64,000 nucleotides of DNA, from positions 1,730,501 to 1,794,500 of the forward strand of contig JAINUG010000048.1 of the NCBI GenBank assembly GCA_029706075.1. The letters are read 5' to 3'. Below are positions 48,901-60,982 of the stretch, one piece after another. How positions within the stretch are numbered: position 1 is the first letter of the stretch; each line of letters begins with the position of its first letter. Source of the stretch: Aldrovandia affinis (lineage: Eukaryota > Chordata > Actinopteri > Notacanthiformes > Halosauridae). Position numbers and translations under genes: made by a program. The notes under the pieces were generated by a model, which made no database searches, was not told the origin of the DNA, and saw nothing but the letters and a program-made list of their open reading frames with translations.

Positions 48901-49764
48901 GCTCTGAGACGAGCCTTGCAATTTGTCCCAAAGCGCTCTCCAATCAAATGAGCAGACAGAGCCATGTCCTGGAGAAGCTCAATGACCCACATTCCTTTCA
49001 CTTTTATGTTAACCCCATTTCAGCACCATTTGGACACAAAGATGTCCTAAGACGTGTTTCCCTGCCTTTTCATGTCGAAGATGAAAAGAAGAACTGAAAT
49101 CACAATAACCCCTACCCCTATACAAGATTCCCCTCCCCACAAAAAATCCATAATCAAATAAATAAAAATCAGTGTGCGTTATAAAGTTTACTCCCCTCAG
49201 ATTCACAAAACCCTAGGGAGCGGGCGAGTAAATGATGAATCAGCGGGGGAAGACTCCCCGGGCTTCATCCAGAATGAACTCATTAGTATGCCTCAGCTTG
49301 CCTCAGACCTACTGCTGTGAACTAAGGTGACTTTGTGTGGAAACAGTGCTACAAAGAGAGAATTCTCTCTGGATGGGGCAGAAAGGGACTGCACTTAGTG
49401 TAGCTGCCATTAGGCTTGCCACCTCCTTAAAGACCGAGTCTTTTCATGGCAAGCTGTGGTACAACGACAGAATATGATTATATTATAGGTTATATAGATA
49501 TAGAAATTGATTGTACAGGACACATTTCCAGGTATACAGCAGTACCAGATCTTTAAAGTAATGGCTTCTCTGATACAAGTAACTGCCAAAATAAAGGAAA
49601 CACTTGAGTAAATGGGGGATACAAGGCATATTGAAAGCAGGTGCTTCCACACAGGTGAGGTTCCTGAGTTAATTAAACAATTAACATCCCATCATGCTTA
49701 GGATCATGTATAAATATGCTAAAGTTGCCCATTATACTGGCTACCATGGCTAGAAGAAGAGATC

Positions 49765-49998
49765 TTGGCAGCAAAGTTAGCATAATGGTTAAGGAACTAG
49801 GCTTGTAAAGCAAAGGTTGCAGGTTCGATCGCAAGGTGGGGCAGTGCCATTGTACCCTTGAGCAAGGTACTTAGCCTGGATTGCTTCAGTAAATATCCAC
49901 TGTATAAATGGATTGTATGTAAAGAAATGTGAAACTATGTAAGTCCCTCTGGATAAGAGCATCTGCTAAATGCCTAAAATGTAATGTAATCTAATTTC
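49765..49998 (+). repeat. V-SINE-like tRNA-derived SINE (nested in Tc1)
   Basis: Head agcataatggttaaggaact (A box), gcaggttcgatcgcaaggtg (B box), conserved ttgagcaaggtacttagcct and gtccctctggataagagcat then ctgctaaatgcc, ending in taatgtaat. This is the best-preserved V-SINE-type copy in the window. It interrupts the Tc1 right after agagatct. Confidence 0.88.
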
Positions 49999-50231
49999 AA
50001 TGACTTTAAACGAGGGGTGTTTGTTGGGGCAGGTTTGGAGCTTCAGTGACGATGATTACTCAACTTGCTGATGTTTCATGAGGAACAGTGGCTAAGTTGA
50101 TATTGGCATGGAAGTCTGAGGGAAAGACATCATGAGCTAGGGGCAACTGTGAAAGTGCATTCTCCTCGACTGTGATGTCCATGCATCGGTTCGAGGTGTG
50201 GAGGCAAAACAGCCGAGCAGTAGGTCTAAAT

Positions 50232-50787
50232 CAGTGGCTCTCAACCTCAGTCTTGGGGACCCATTCTGCATGCTGGTTTTTGTTACAGCCAATCTCTTGA
50301 TCAATTAAGGCTGTTGAAAACATGTGTATAAGTTCTACTATCATTTTTTTCCTTAAACATATTTTAACACGATGCAGGTTTGGCTCATTTGCTTTCATTG
50401 AACTCTTCATTTTCCACTAATGGTTTCGTTTCAGTGACCAGGTGTCCACACTTTCAACAATTAGGCTGCCCACTGATTTCACCTGCCAGTCTATAATTGA
50501 ATCTGAAAAGGTAGCCTAACGGAATCATGTGACATAGCATATTACAGAAAATAAGAGCACTAGTTGATCTGATTGATTTAAAGTCCTGTGATGTGAATAT
50601 AGGACATTTGTTCATGGCATGGACAGCTATTCTGACATAATATGCCCTTGAGAGTCAATTATGCTTCAATAGAAATTCAGTGTCTAAGAAAAATTAACCG
50701 CTAGTCACAATTTAGAGGTTGCATTTGTAGTTGGAATGAAAACCAGCATACATAGTGGGTCCCCAGGACTGAGGTTGAGAACCACTG
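50232..50787. mobile_element. hAT-Charlie-type MITE, 556 bp (nested in Tc1)
   Basis: Inverted ends cagtggctctcaacctcagt and ctgaggttgagaaccactg, continuing with tggggaccca / tgggtcccca. The flanks are gtctaaat and aattagag, compatible with the palindromic NTCTAGAN target of Charlie-type hATs but not identical. No transposase. Confidence 0.8.
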
Positions 50788-52426
50788 AATTAGAGGAAGT
50801 GGATGCGCTCCAAGACAATGTTTTTTTTCTTTGCTTCCTACTTTGTGTTTTCTCAATTAAATTCTGACAGAGCTTGTACAAAGAAACACAACGTTTCAGC
50901 CAAGGCCTTTGTCACGGCTGGCCTTTTTGGAGTTGTATCCAGTTTATATTTATATTTATTTGTCATTTCTAGGAGTCATTCATTTATTTGCAGTAAGGAC
51001 CTCCACTTTTTTAAAAACCGATGAGCAACTCTGAATCAATTAAATGCAAATATTAATCTAAAGTGTGAAGAGGCAGTTTAATCAAGAACAGTTCATTGAG
51101 AACTTCACAGAGATGGTTGCAGTGCATACACAGACAACACATTAAGAGTAAAGTGGTGCAAAGAACACAGGCGGTGGTCTACTGAGCAGTGGCATGTGTG
51201 CATCTGATTAGATCAGTGGTTGCATCCCTCAAATAGAATTCCAGACACGTGTAGAATCCAGGCCAAGGTGCATTGAAGTTGTTCTGGTGACTCATAGTGG
51301 CCCAACGCCCTATCAAAACACTTTATATTGGTGTTTCCTTTATTTTTGCAATCACCAGTACCGCAATCAGATTTATGATTTCAGGGAAAGAACAAATATC
51401 TACATTTTACAGCTAAAGAACGAAAGAAAGAAAGAAAGAAAACAAGAAAAAAATAGATAGACAGAAAAAGAGAATGCTGTGTGAGCTGTGTGTGTGACTG
51501 TGTGTGTGTGCGTACAGTATGTGTGCATGCATGTGTGTTTGTGTTGGCCAATCCTCCTCAAATTCATTTTGAGGATAAAAATCATGCAGTGAATGAGTTT
51601 TATCCTTCAGACAGAGTGCTTTCTGTCTCCATCCCTTCACTCTGCCCCCCTTCCTCCTCTCCTTCTCCACAAAACACTTCATTGGGAGGGACAAAGCCCC
51701 CCCAGCTCTCACTGTGAGCTTTAGAAGGACTCTGAGTAAAGAGTAAAGCCAATATACCAATATATATACTCATTTATCTTATCCGCAGGAAACTTTCTGG
51801 CAGAAATAAATGCCTTGACATCAGCCTACTTCTGTGAGGCAAAAACTGAAAATGACTCACGTCCATTGCCCCCAAATCTAATAATGATTCTGAGAAGAGT
51901 AAACATCGCTTAACTCAGATCGCATTCCTTTTAAAGTTCACTTGGGTGTGCTGGAATAGTTTGTTTGATGGAAGGCAGCTTTGATTAGAACCACTGGGAG
52001 TTGTCTTAATCAGAATCTGTATTTTCTGCTCTGCCTCTTTCTTTTAGTCGCATGCCTGTCTCTATTGGTCTCTTCTCATTCGCTGCCTCTGCTCGTCCAT
52101 CTGGAGGTATGTCGCTCCGTCTGCACACCTGTCTCTTGGGGCTAGTCTCCTTGGCTCAGTCGGCACACTGTGGGTACGGCGCAAGGTGAAATTTAATCAG
52201 AGGGGAACTGCAGCAGTGCACAGAGGCTAATATTTGCGCTACAGTGAACTGTGTAAACATGGATAATCAGTTCAAAGCCTCTCTCCTTTTTCTGTCTCCC
52301 CCTGTCTCCCTCCACCAATACCTTAACTCTATTCTCATTTTTCATCTCGCTCCCTCTCACTTGCTTTTTCTATCCCCCTTCTCCCTCTTTCCCAGCCATC
52401 TCTCTTTCGTCAAAGATCAAAGCTGT

Positions 52427-52530
52427 GTCTGTGTGTGTGTGTGTGTGTGAGAGTGAGAGAGAGAGGATGAGTATTTATTGATTCTTATGTTACAGATGCA
52501 GACACACACACACACACACACACACACTGA
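52427..52530. repeat. (TG)n and (CA)n microsatellite pair
   Basis: TG run at 52427-52449 and, inverted, CA run at 52500-52528, about 50 bp apart; together they could fold into a stem. Confidence 0.9.
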
Positions 52531-52883
52531 TAGGCAAACACTCATCTGAGAAGGCCTACACTGAAAAACAAACACTGCTTCTTCATTAATGCAGGGACGC
52601 ATGCACGCACACATGCGTACGTGCGTGCATGCACACACACGCATTGGACACGCTTAACCAAATTATTTCACTGAGCAGATGGGCCACGCACAATGTCTGT
52701 CATACGTGTGGGTGTTCTCACCTCCAAAGGCAGGTGTACACCCCCGAGCATTCCGGACACAAAATCAGACCCTGGGCAAAGCAGCCCCCACAAATGAAAC
52801 CTTTTACAAGTCTATCCACGTAGACCCTGCCTGACATTATTGAGCCTGAGTATTACAGCATTAAAACTCCAACACTATTCGTG

Positions 52884-53020
52884 TAGAGCACGGCTGTATT
52901 TTCCCACACTAATGTGTTTTGCGAATAGCTGTTTTCACTGCGCTAGAGTGAAGAGTGTGATGGTTTTCCCACACTAGTGTCTAGAGTGTGGCTGTTTTTC
53001 GCATCGTACACACACTAATG
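52884..53020. repeat. Degenerate tandem triplication
   Basis: Three related units: agcacggctgtattttccca..cactaatgtg; agtgtgatggttttcccaca..ctagtgt; agtgtggctgtttttcgcat..cacactaatgg. Confidence 0.6.
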
Positions 53021-56000
53021 GATGTAAAATGCAGTTGCATTCCCAGCTGCACTGGCGTCACGTGCCCTACAGAACCACTTCTATTCGAGACAGAACTGCT
53101 GTGCAACAATCCTCCTGGGCTGTGATCTATGTAGCACTGGTGTGTAGAAGCAAGCATTGTGAATTTGCATGTTGATATTCAGCTAATGAGGCTGGACCAC
53201 GCTTGCACACTGGTACAAGGGGTACAAGACGAGCAGGTCCCCGTGGCGGCCGTCTGCACGTGCTCAGATGTGCACCGCAGCTTTGTCTGCTGTAGATGGG
53301 ACTGGAGAGGGCAGTGAAGGGCGCTGCCAAGCTGGCACGCTGGCATATCAGTGCAGCGCTATAATCTCTCTCTCTCTTTCTCTCTCTCCCTCCCTCTCGC
53401 CCACTCATGTCTGTTCCTCTCTCTCTCTTCCCTCTCTTCCATGGTCTCTACCCTTCACATTGACATCTGTGCTTCATTTTCAATATTTTCCACCCTGCTA
53501 TCTCTCTCCACCTCTCATCTCCTTACTGTGTTGTCTGGAGCTGAGAGAAGCTTTGTCATTCCCATCCCAATCCGCATCAGTCACGACCCCCCCCCCTTCC
53601 CCCACTGCCGCCACACTCCCTGTTCTGTCCAATTCTGAGCACCCCTGCCCTGTGGCTGCCGCCCCTCATCCCAGTGTCACTGTTCAGGCTGGGGTTGCAT
53701 GCACAAACACAGACGGGAGACACCCCTTTTTGGTGTACGGCGTGCTCAGTGGAGATTTTCACGGACTGCCGCTGACGCACTGGAGGGAGGGAAATCACGA
53801 GGCGGAATTAACAGGTAAAAACAACACGGGCTCCCACTGGGGAGCTATGGGGAAAGGAAAACATCCGTTTACAGAGGAATGGAGCGCCGTCTTAAATGGG
53901 CGCTCACCTCTACGTCAAGGAGGACGGGCTCAGGAATCTTGGGGGGCAGGGGGTAGCATTTAACTGTAGAGATGGACCACCTGGGTGGAGCCAGCTGTCC
54001 CCGCTAGCAGGGTTAAGAGCCTCCCCAAACGCTCTGTCCCGTTGTCAGAGCCCTCTTACTGATAGCCTAATCTACCCCCTCCTGCTGAGGGAAGTCAACA
54101 GAGACCTGCGGGGACGGTACACCTGCCCACCTCTGTGACCCCTTCACTGCTCCCCGCCTGCCACCCTTACTTAACCCCAGAGTACTTCATCTGGGAAAGT
54201 CAAATCTACAGGAGCTTGTTTAAAGAGCCACAAACAGAGGAGAAAGGCTGTACATAAACCAATGACAGAGGTTTGGTGGGTGAGACAGACATGCCATGGC
54301 ATACTGTGGCGCAGGGGCATACTGTGGCTGTATGTGCATCATCTTTTAATGATGTCTTTCACCATAGTCATCTGCCACTAGCATCACCACCAGCCTGGAA
54401 AGTGGCTTTTTTGGTTGACCAATTGAAGACTTCACGCAATCACATTGGATCGCCACTGTCTTTTTAATTTCAGTGGCAATATTTCATGCAACTAGAACAT
54501 TTGCAACCATTATGCTTATGTCTGCAGTTTTAATTAGTTTTATAAATATAAGGGGGATTGTTGGCTTTTTTGTTTACAGAACATTTCTCTCCTGCAATGC
54601 CCCTGTGGTATTTCTTAATATAATGAAATTATCTGGTTGGAGCAATGCTCTGCCAGCCTACATTTTTATTTTATTCAATTTATTATTTTACCTTTATTAC
54701 AATACTGTCACAAGGTCTTGGTACTGGATACTTTTAAACAGGAGAATAACTCAATACATCTTACTTTATGCACCTTTTCTTACTTTATACAAATGTACTC
54801 TAAATCAAAAGAGTACTCCAAACAGTAATTTCTCACGGAAGAAGATCCCTTAATTCCATGCATATATTACAGCAAGTTTTATTTATGAAACAATGGCAAC
54901 ATGTTAGCTGTTATTTCTTTTCCAGCGCCAGCTCCATTGACAGACGTTTCGGAGGTGTGTTTCTGTAGAAAAGGAAGGCAGAGTTTCTGGGGTGTGTCTG
55001 CAGACCCCAGCGGGTAATAAACAGGAGATGAAGCACCGCTCGGCAGGTGTTCCCGACCTCCTGCTAGCCGCTGCCACGGCGACAGGACGCCCACACCCAC
55101 GTGCAGCTCTGGGTTCTCGGTGGCGATTAATCACTTGCTCGTCCCCAAGGTGAGCGTGGCAGAATAACAACCAATTCAGGACACGCTGCTATTTTTTTTC
55201 TCCCTCCTCCTCACACTGCAAACCCCTCCTCCATCCCTTGCCCCCCGCTGGAGGAATTTACATTTCATTAGCGGCACGCAATGACAGAGCGGGCCTGCGT
55301 GCCTTTGTGCGAGCTGGGATTAATTGGAGAGGCTTCGGCTGCAATCAGAGGAGGTCGGCAGGTGCCTCTAACGGTTTACTCGGCCGTCAAGGCCTTCGGT
55401 CGCTATGTCCAGCTGTCTGCTCACCGCCACAGTGCCAGGGACGGGGACACATTAAGTTAGACGTCTGTAATTACTGTTCTGTGCACGCTATGGCTCACTC
55501 ACAGACGAGGCAGGACACAGCCGACGCATTCTACCAGAGTGCATCCTGCCTCCAAGCTGCCTCCCGACGCCTTCAAAAAGCTGAGCTCCTCCTCAGCCAC
55601 CTATGAGTGTGTGTGTGTGTGTCTGCGTACGTGTGTATGTGTGTGTGTGTCTGTGTTATGCAGCACATTGATTGTGGTGAGGACTGGATTGTGTTTGTGC
55701 AGTCGTTCAAACTCATACAATGTTGTGTAGGTGTCTGATAATATGTTCACCAGAAGCAGGTTTTTTTGGTGTGGGTTATTCCAAAAACAACATTCATCAT
55801 TATCACAGCATTGTGACACAACACCCTCAATTGGCCATTAAAAGAAAAGAGTGCCATACAATACAACCAGAGTGTCATATTCATTATTACAGCACCTTGT
55901 ACCACACACAGTATACCACATAATAAGTGTATAAGCCTACCTCTCTCTCTTTCTCCCGGGAATCTGCTGTACAACATGGCCAGTGGCGTAAACAGACTGC

Positions 56001-56910
56001 AGAGCAGCGTCATCTCTGCCCAAAATAAACCCGCTCCCCGCAGCGCATCACCCCCACCCACACATGTGTGGTCGGGGGCTCCGGGGATCTTACGCCTCAA
56101 AGCCCGCCTTTATTTACTAGTGTGTCAAAGGACTGTTTACCACTTGGGTATGGAAAAGGCATCTAAACTGCTTTCGCCACATACTGTGTGTGGGCAACAC
56201 CTGCTTTTTCCCCAAATGTCCAGGCGGCAGACTGTGACCCAGCCATACCTCTCCAGGGAGCCTGGTGGGGACACTGCAGGCCATGCTCGTATCGTGTAGG
56301 GCCACAGGGTCAAGAAAAGGGGATTAGACACCCGTGGCTACATTTATGTACTGCAACATCTCCTGCTTTCTCCATTTAGAGAGACTTATCGCCTTATTTT
56401 ACAGTTTCAACCATTGCCCCAAATGTGCTATTCTAATTATTCGCCTAAACTCAATGTGAAAACACACATCTAGATTGTATTGGGACCTTCAATTTTTCAC
56501 CACTGTGTATTCATTCATCTTTTTACAATCTTTTAAAGGGGGTATGCATTTAACTGAAAACAAAAGTAAGCATTTCATCACAGAAGGCCAAGCATTTTAA
56601 TGACAAAGTAACCACATCTCCATTTCACTAATAGCACCAGCAGACAGGCATGTGCACACGCAATCACACATGCACACATGCATGTCCAAAGCCTTCTCCC
56701 AACACTGATTGAATGCAGGAAGGGGGATTTAATGTCCTGCGATTCTATGCTGGGAACAGAGTTACAGCTCTGACTGACAGTTCATCAATATCCCAGATCC
56801 TCTGTCATCCCCATCCTATCCCCCACCCTCACTCCTGTGTGTTTCCAGGAACAGAATGCCCCCACACTATCTGTGTTTCTCAATCACTTCCAGGGGATTT
56901 GAGTAGCATC

Positions 56911-56916
56911 CTGTGT

Positions 56917-56981
<65 letters not shown>
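56911..56981. repeat. (GT)n microsatellite
   Basis: About 35 GT units with one early interruption. Confidence 0.95.
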
Positions 56982-56982
<1 letters not shown>

Positions 56983-57784
56983 TATTTTCCCATTATTCAC
57001 ACATGATTTTATCTCAAAGTATGTGGGGGAGTCTGTTAAAGCCAATCAGGTGAGGAGCACAGTTTGAGACTCAGAGCTCATCATTTTGTCCAAATAACTG
57101 CTTTCAGCCTTGATATAGAGGGGGAGTGGAAGGGAGAGAGAGAAGAAGGGAGGAGGCAGGGCATGCAGGAAGAGAAGGCTGAAACCTATCCTTAACCCAT
57201 CATAGTGCATGTGGCTCCATAAATCTTTCACACACACACACATCTATAATTCACTCTGTAGAACTACAGAGCCATTTTAACTGGCCACAAAAAAGGGATT
57301 GCTCTTTCACTGGAAATTCTGCAATCATGGGTTCATGTATCAAAAATTATTTTTCAATACCGTGGGCGATCGTGCAATCAGTTTCAACACGGACGATTGA
57401 ATGTGCACTGGAGCACAAAAGGAACGGGACCACAGGGGTGTGCGGAAAACCTGTACCACCTGTGGTCCACACTCTTTGTGACACCCCACTCATCTGATTT
57501 TGCCCCTGTGTTTTTTTACATTTGATTCTCGGAAATGTGCTTTGGGAGAGGGGGGCTGTACCAGGTGATTGACAGCTGTCTCAAAAACATTTCAAAATGT
57601 CCCATTGGTCATTTTAGACGGTGTCAGAACTGAGCGCTCTCCTAAGAGTGAAGAGCTATTCTGACCTCCCGGATGCAGTGCACAATCCTCCAAGGATCTC
57701 ATTGCTGAAGAAGAGGTGACTCAACCTCACCTCACACAAAGCAGCACAGGGATTGAATTACAGCTGTTCCTGACATGTTCCCCC

Positions 57785-57905
57785 ATAATACTTCCCAGTA
57801 TGAGCAGCACTTATTTATAACAAAACAGCATTTTCACTTGCACCATATTACTCCCAGTATGGGCCAGTATGGGTAGTGCAGTGTGTTTATAACACAGTGT
57901 TTTAA
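57785..57905. repeat. Two-copy tandem repeat (~60-65 bp)
   Basis: ataatacttcccagtatgag..ttatttataacaaaacagca and atattactcccagtatgggc..tgtttataacacagtg are diverged neighbours; the second also duplicates cagtatggg internally. Confidence 0.6.
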
Positions 57906-58004
57906 TGTTAACACAGTACACACTGAGCCTAGTCAAAGATCAGAGCATTGCTATACCTTATTATGATAATGGTGATGACAATAATGAGTGAGTGTGTGGT
58001 GATT

Positions 58005-58400
58005 GTGGGTGAGTGGAATTGAGTGAAGGTGTGTGGGGGTGTGTTGGGGGTGTGGGGGGTGCGGGAGGATGCTTGGGGTGTGTTGAGCATGTGTGGGGGT
58101 GAGTAAGGGTGAGTGAGGGTGTGTTGGGGTGAGAGAGGATGATTCAGGTGAGTGTGGCTATGTGGAATTGAGTGAAGGTGTGTGGGGGTGTGTTGAGGGT
58201 GTGGGGGGGGTGAGGAGGATGCTTGGGGTGTGTTGAGCATGTGTGGGGGTGAGTGAGGGTGAGTGTGGGTGTGTTGGGGTGAGAGAGGATGATTGGAGTG
58301 CGTGTGGGTGAGTGGGGTTGAGTGAAGATGAGTGGGGGTGTGTTGGGGTGTGTGGGGGTGAGGGAGGATGCTTGTGGTGTGTTGAGGGTGAGTGGCGATG
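58005..58400. repeat. G-rich minisatellite, ~150-bp unit, 2.6 copies
   Basis: Units start near 58013, 58162 and 58312 with gtggaattgagtgaaggtgt and repeat gaggatgcttggggtgtgtt and gagagaggatgatt at constant offsets. The open frame on the minus strand is a low-complexity His/Thr/Pro repeat and not a gene. Confidence 0.9.
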
Positions 58401-59789
58401 AGTAGTAGTAGTAGCATTAGTAGTAGCAGCAGCAATAACAGTAGTTGCATATTTATACAGGACAACCTACGAACCGGTAACAAATAAAAATGCATTTGAG
58501 AAAAGCATGTAAAATACAAACTACCAAGTCCAGCAATAACACTTATTCTCAAATACATGCCAGACTAAAAACCCTGCACAGTAAACATACAGCACGTGCA
58601 TGGTGGAGAATAATATTTATAAATAAGCAAAGCCAAAAGACATGCAGTATTCTCAATTACAAGGTGACTACTGCCCGTGAAACCCTTCCTTCATGCAATA
58701 TGATTTTTCCAGTCAATTCCTGAGCTGTGAGGTGCAGTGTTGGTCACTGTCATTGTCAACATCCTTCCATTGTCACTGACTTTATATAAGGTAGGTCCCA
58801 TCACTCACAGCACAGTGACATAGCGGCCATCGTCATGGGAAAGATGCAGGAAAGAATGGGAAGTAACTTGGATTTAGCTGAAATATTCTGGGGAAACCTC
58901 CCCTGCCACCCCATCTCAAACTCCCTCCCTTCCACCCCTCCATCTCAGCTTCGGGCTTTGACCTCCACCTCCTTCTCAGAGTGTTGCTGGTTGAAGTGAA
59001 GGATATCCTACTTTAACAAAGAATCTGCTAATTAGGATTTAATTACTGACTCCTACAAGGTACTTAATGCTGCGGTGCATTAATTAACCAAGAGGCAGTT
59101 GAGACTGCACCGGATAATTTTTTCTTTGGTTTAGTTTGAGGTGGCTGTGGAGCCAGGGGGTTTGTTTGATGGATGGGAAGTCCTCAGGTATATAACACTC
59201 ACCGAGCAGCATACTAACAATGCCCATCAACAGTATATAACAAAAAAAACACCTGCCAAGATGCAATGCCCTTTCGACTGACGAATGCCTTCAATGTCTT
59301 TAGTTTTTGTTTTTTTTATAATGTAAAGGAATTAAACTGTACCATCCAGAAACTGCGAAACGCCTCTGTGGTAAGTGGCAGTGATTGTAATACTGCCTGG
59401 CAGACTAGATAAATCACATTATAGCCAACCATACTGTAACTGAAGGGAATTGGGCTGCAGTGCATTATGTGTAAAAAAAGCGATACTCCTCTTGAAACAC
59501 TCAATAACTGCATCTAGGAATTTTCTGAAAACGGATTGCTTCTTATACAGTTGTGCTTCTTAATATCACAATTTTACATATGCAATGCATCTGTTCAGAG
59601 CTTGAAATGTGTTAGAAAAAGCATGAATCGAGGGAAGATATTGCGTTGGTTTTCCAAGCTTGTTGTCATTGGAATAAATTGTTTCTCTGCAAGTAGGGCT
59701 TTGGTCTCCTCACAACATATAATATAATAATTTATTCTTCTGAAATATGTCTGAATGATTACACTGTAGAGCCATAGCACCAACAGCAT

Positions 59790-59856
59790 ATTATTATTAT
59801 TATTATTACTAATAAGAAGAATAAGAAGAAGAAGAGGAAGAAGAAGAGGAAGAATA
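59790..59856. repeat. (ATT)n followed by (GAA)n simple repeats
   Basis: tattattattattattatta, then aagaagaa/gaggaagaagaag. A GAA purine tract of this type can adopt triplex structure. Confidence 0.9.
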
Positions 59857-60781
59857 ACTTATCATGCCTATTATGGTACATCTCGACCTTAGTGTCCCTT
59901 CAATGTTAGCCTCCTTGCTTTGAAAACAAAAAAAGATTTTGGTTTTCATTAAAAAAAGGAGTGAAAGGTTTCATTTGCTCATAAGTTCATAGAGGTATTA
60001 AGGTGTCTGGAGACCAGACCTGATCAGGGCACTGTTTAGAAACCAGCTTCAACTAACTGCAGGCTGACACCTGCTCCTTGTCACTTGGAGTGATCCATAT
60101 TGTTGCATAGTTGTGTGACCCCCCAAAAAACCCCCCCCCAAAATAAAACAAAAACAAAACAAAGCAAGACAGTGGAAACTGGATGGAATTGTTTAGAGGC
60201 AAACAAAAGAAAGAGTGGTGTTGAAGGAAAAAGGTCCCTCGTAGGCATTCATTGAGAAGTCTCTCACTGTAGAGCTGGGCCACTTTCATTTCGCGAACAT
60301 TCTCATTCTCTTTATCTTATTTAATGACTCTTGTAGAACAATTACTGTCTGGATAATGAGAATTTCTTTCCATTTCTGTTGCCATAAATTGTAAATAATT
60401 AATTGTTTCTTGCCCTTTTTACATGCCTTGTTCAGACTATAGCTTTTAAGTGGTATTGCCATTCCCGGCTCACTCCACACTGAAGAGTACTGTTTTAAAG
60501 TATTCAACGCTTTTGAAAAACACCCATCTCCGGTTTCACAGTTCTGTGGCTTTTGAACATGTATCCATATGAAGCATTAAATTAATTTTCAGATCCCTGC
60601 AAAAAGTCTGTAAGCCCATTCCTGTAAATTAAAAATCGGAATTATCTGCCGATAATGACATTTATGATTTTACAACTAGTTTATGTCTGAGTGTACCTCT
60701 GAGCTTAAATTTTTTCCCTGCATTTTATCAAGTAACGTGTCATGGATCGCAAGCACCCATATAGTTGATTGACGCCATCCA

Positions 60782-60982
60782 GGGTGGCAGTGTAATATAA
60801 TCGTAAGGGAACAGGTCTTGTAACGCAAAGGCTGCAGGTTTGATTCCCAGGTGGGGCACTGCTGTTGTCCCCTTGAGCAAGGTACTTGGATATAAATGGA
60901 TTTTATGTAAAGAAATGTCAACAGTGTAAGTTGCTCTGGATAAGGGCGTCTGCTAAATGCTTGTACTGTAATGCAATGTAAA
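60782..60982 (+). repeat. V-SINE-like SINE
   Basis: ggtggcagtgtaatataatc head, gctgcaggtttgattcccag B box, ccccttgagcaaggtacttg, gttgctctggataagggcgt then ctgctaaatgc, ending tgtaatgcaatgtaa. Plus orientation; a small deletion removes part of the middle (the cagtaaatatcc segment). Confidence 0.88.

Larger units (their letters stand above)
49576..51358 (+). mobile_element. Tc1/mariner element interrupted by a SINE and a hAT MITE
   Basis: Ends carry ccaaaataaaggaaacac at 49585 and, inverted, gtgtttcctttatttttgc near 51331, with TA on both sides. Plus-strand transposase scraps: GACTTTAAACGAGG (D-F-K-R-G, N-terminal) near 50007, WCKEHRRWSTEQW near 51155, and the C-terminal segment before the right end (ggcccaacgccctatcaaaa). 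The order is normal for a Tc1, but it is split by insertions and frameshifts and the catalytic core is mostly lost. Confidence 0.85.

Noticed and set aside
48465-48951. Overlapping frames of 95-153 codons
   Set aside because: Degenerate CT minisatellite read in three registers.
49765-49998. tRNA gene
   Set aside because: A and B boxes are present, but the sequence continues into a V-SINE body and tail; the head does not fold as a full tRNA.
53268-53963. 231-codon plus-strand frame
   Set aside because: Runs through CT-rich simple sequence, has no recognisable domain, and no splice-site or start evidence.
54473-54853. 126-codon hydrophobic plus-strand frame resembling a membrane protein
   Set aside because: AT-rich DNA gives Ile/Leu/Phe/Tyr-rich chance frames; no family resemblance, and no supporting neighbours.
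55238-55606. 122-codon plus-strand frame in GC-rich sequence
   Set aside because: No domain recognised; could equally be conserved non-coding DNA.
57929-58558. 209-codon minus-strand frame with 50-residue repeats
   Set aside because: It is the ~150-bp minisatellite translated (150 is divisible by 3, so the frame stays open); His/Thr/Pro low complexity only.
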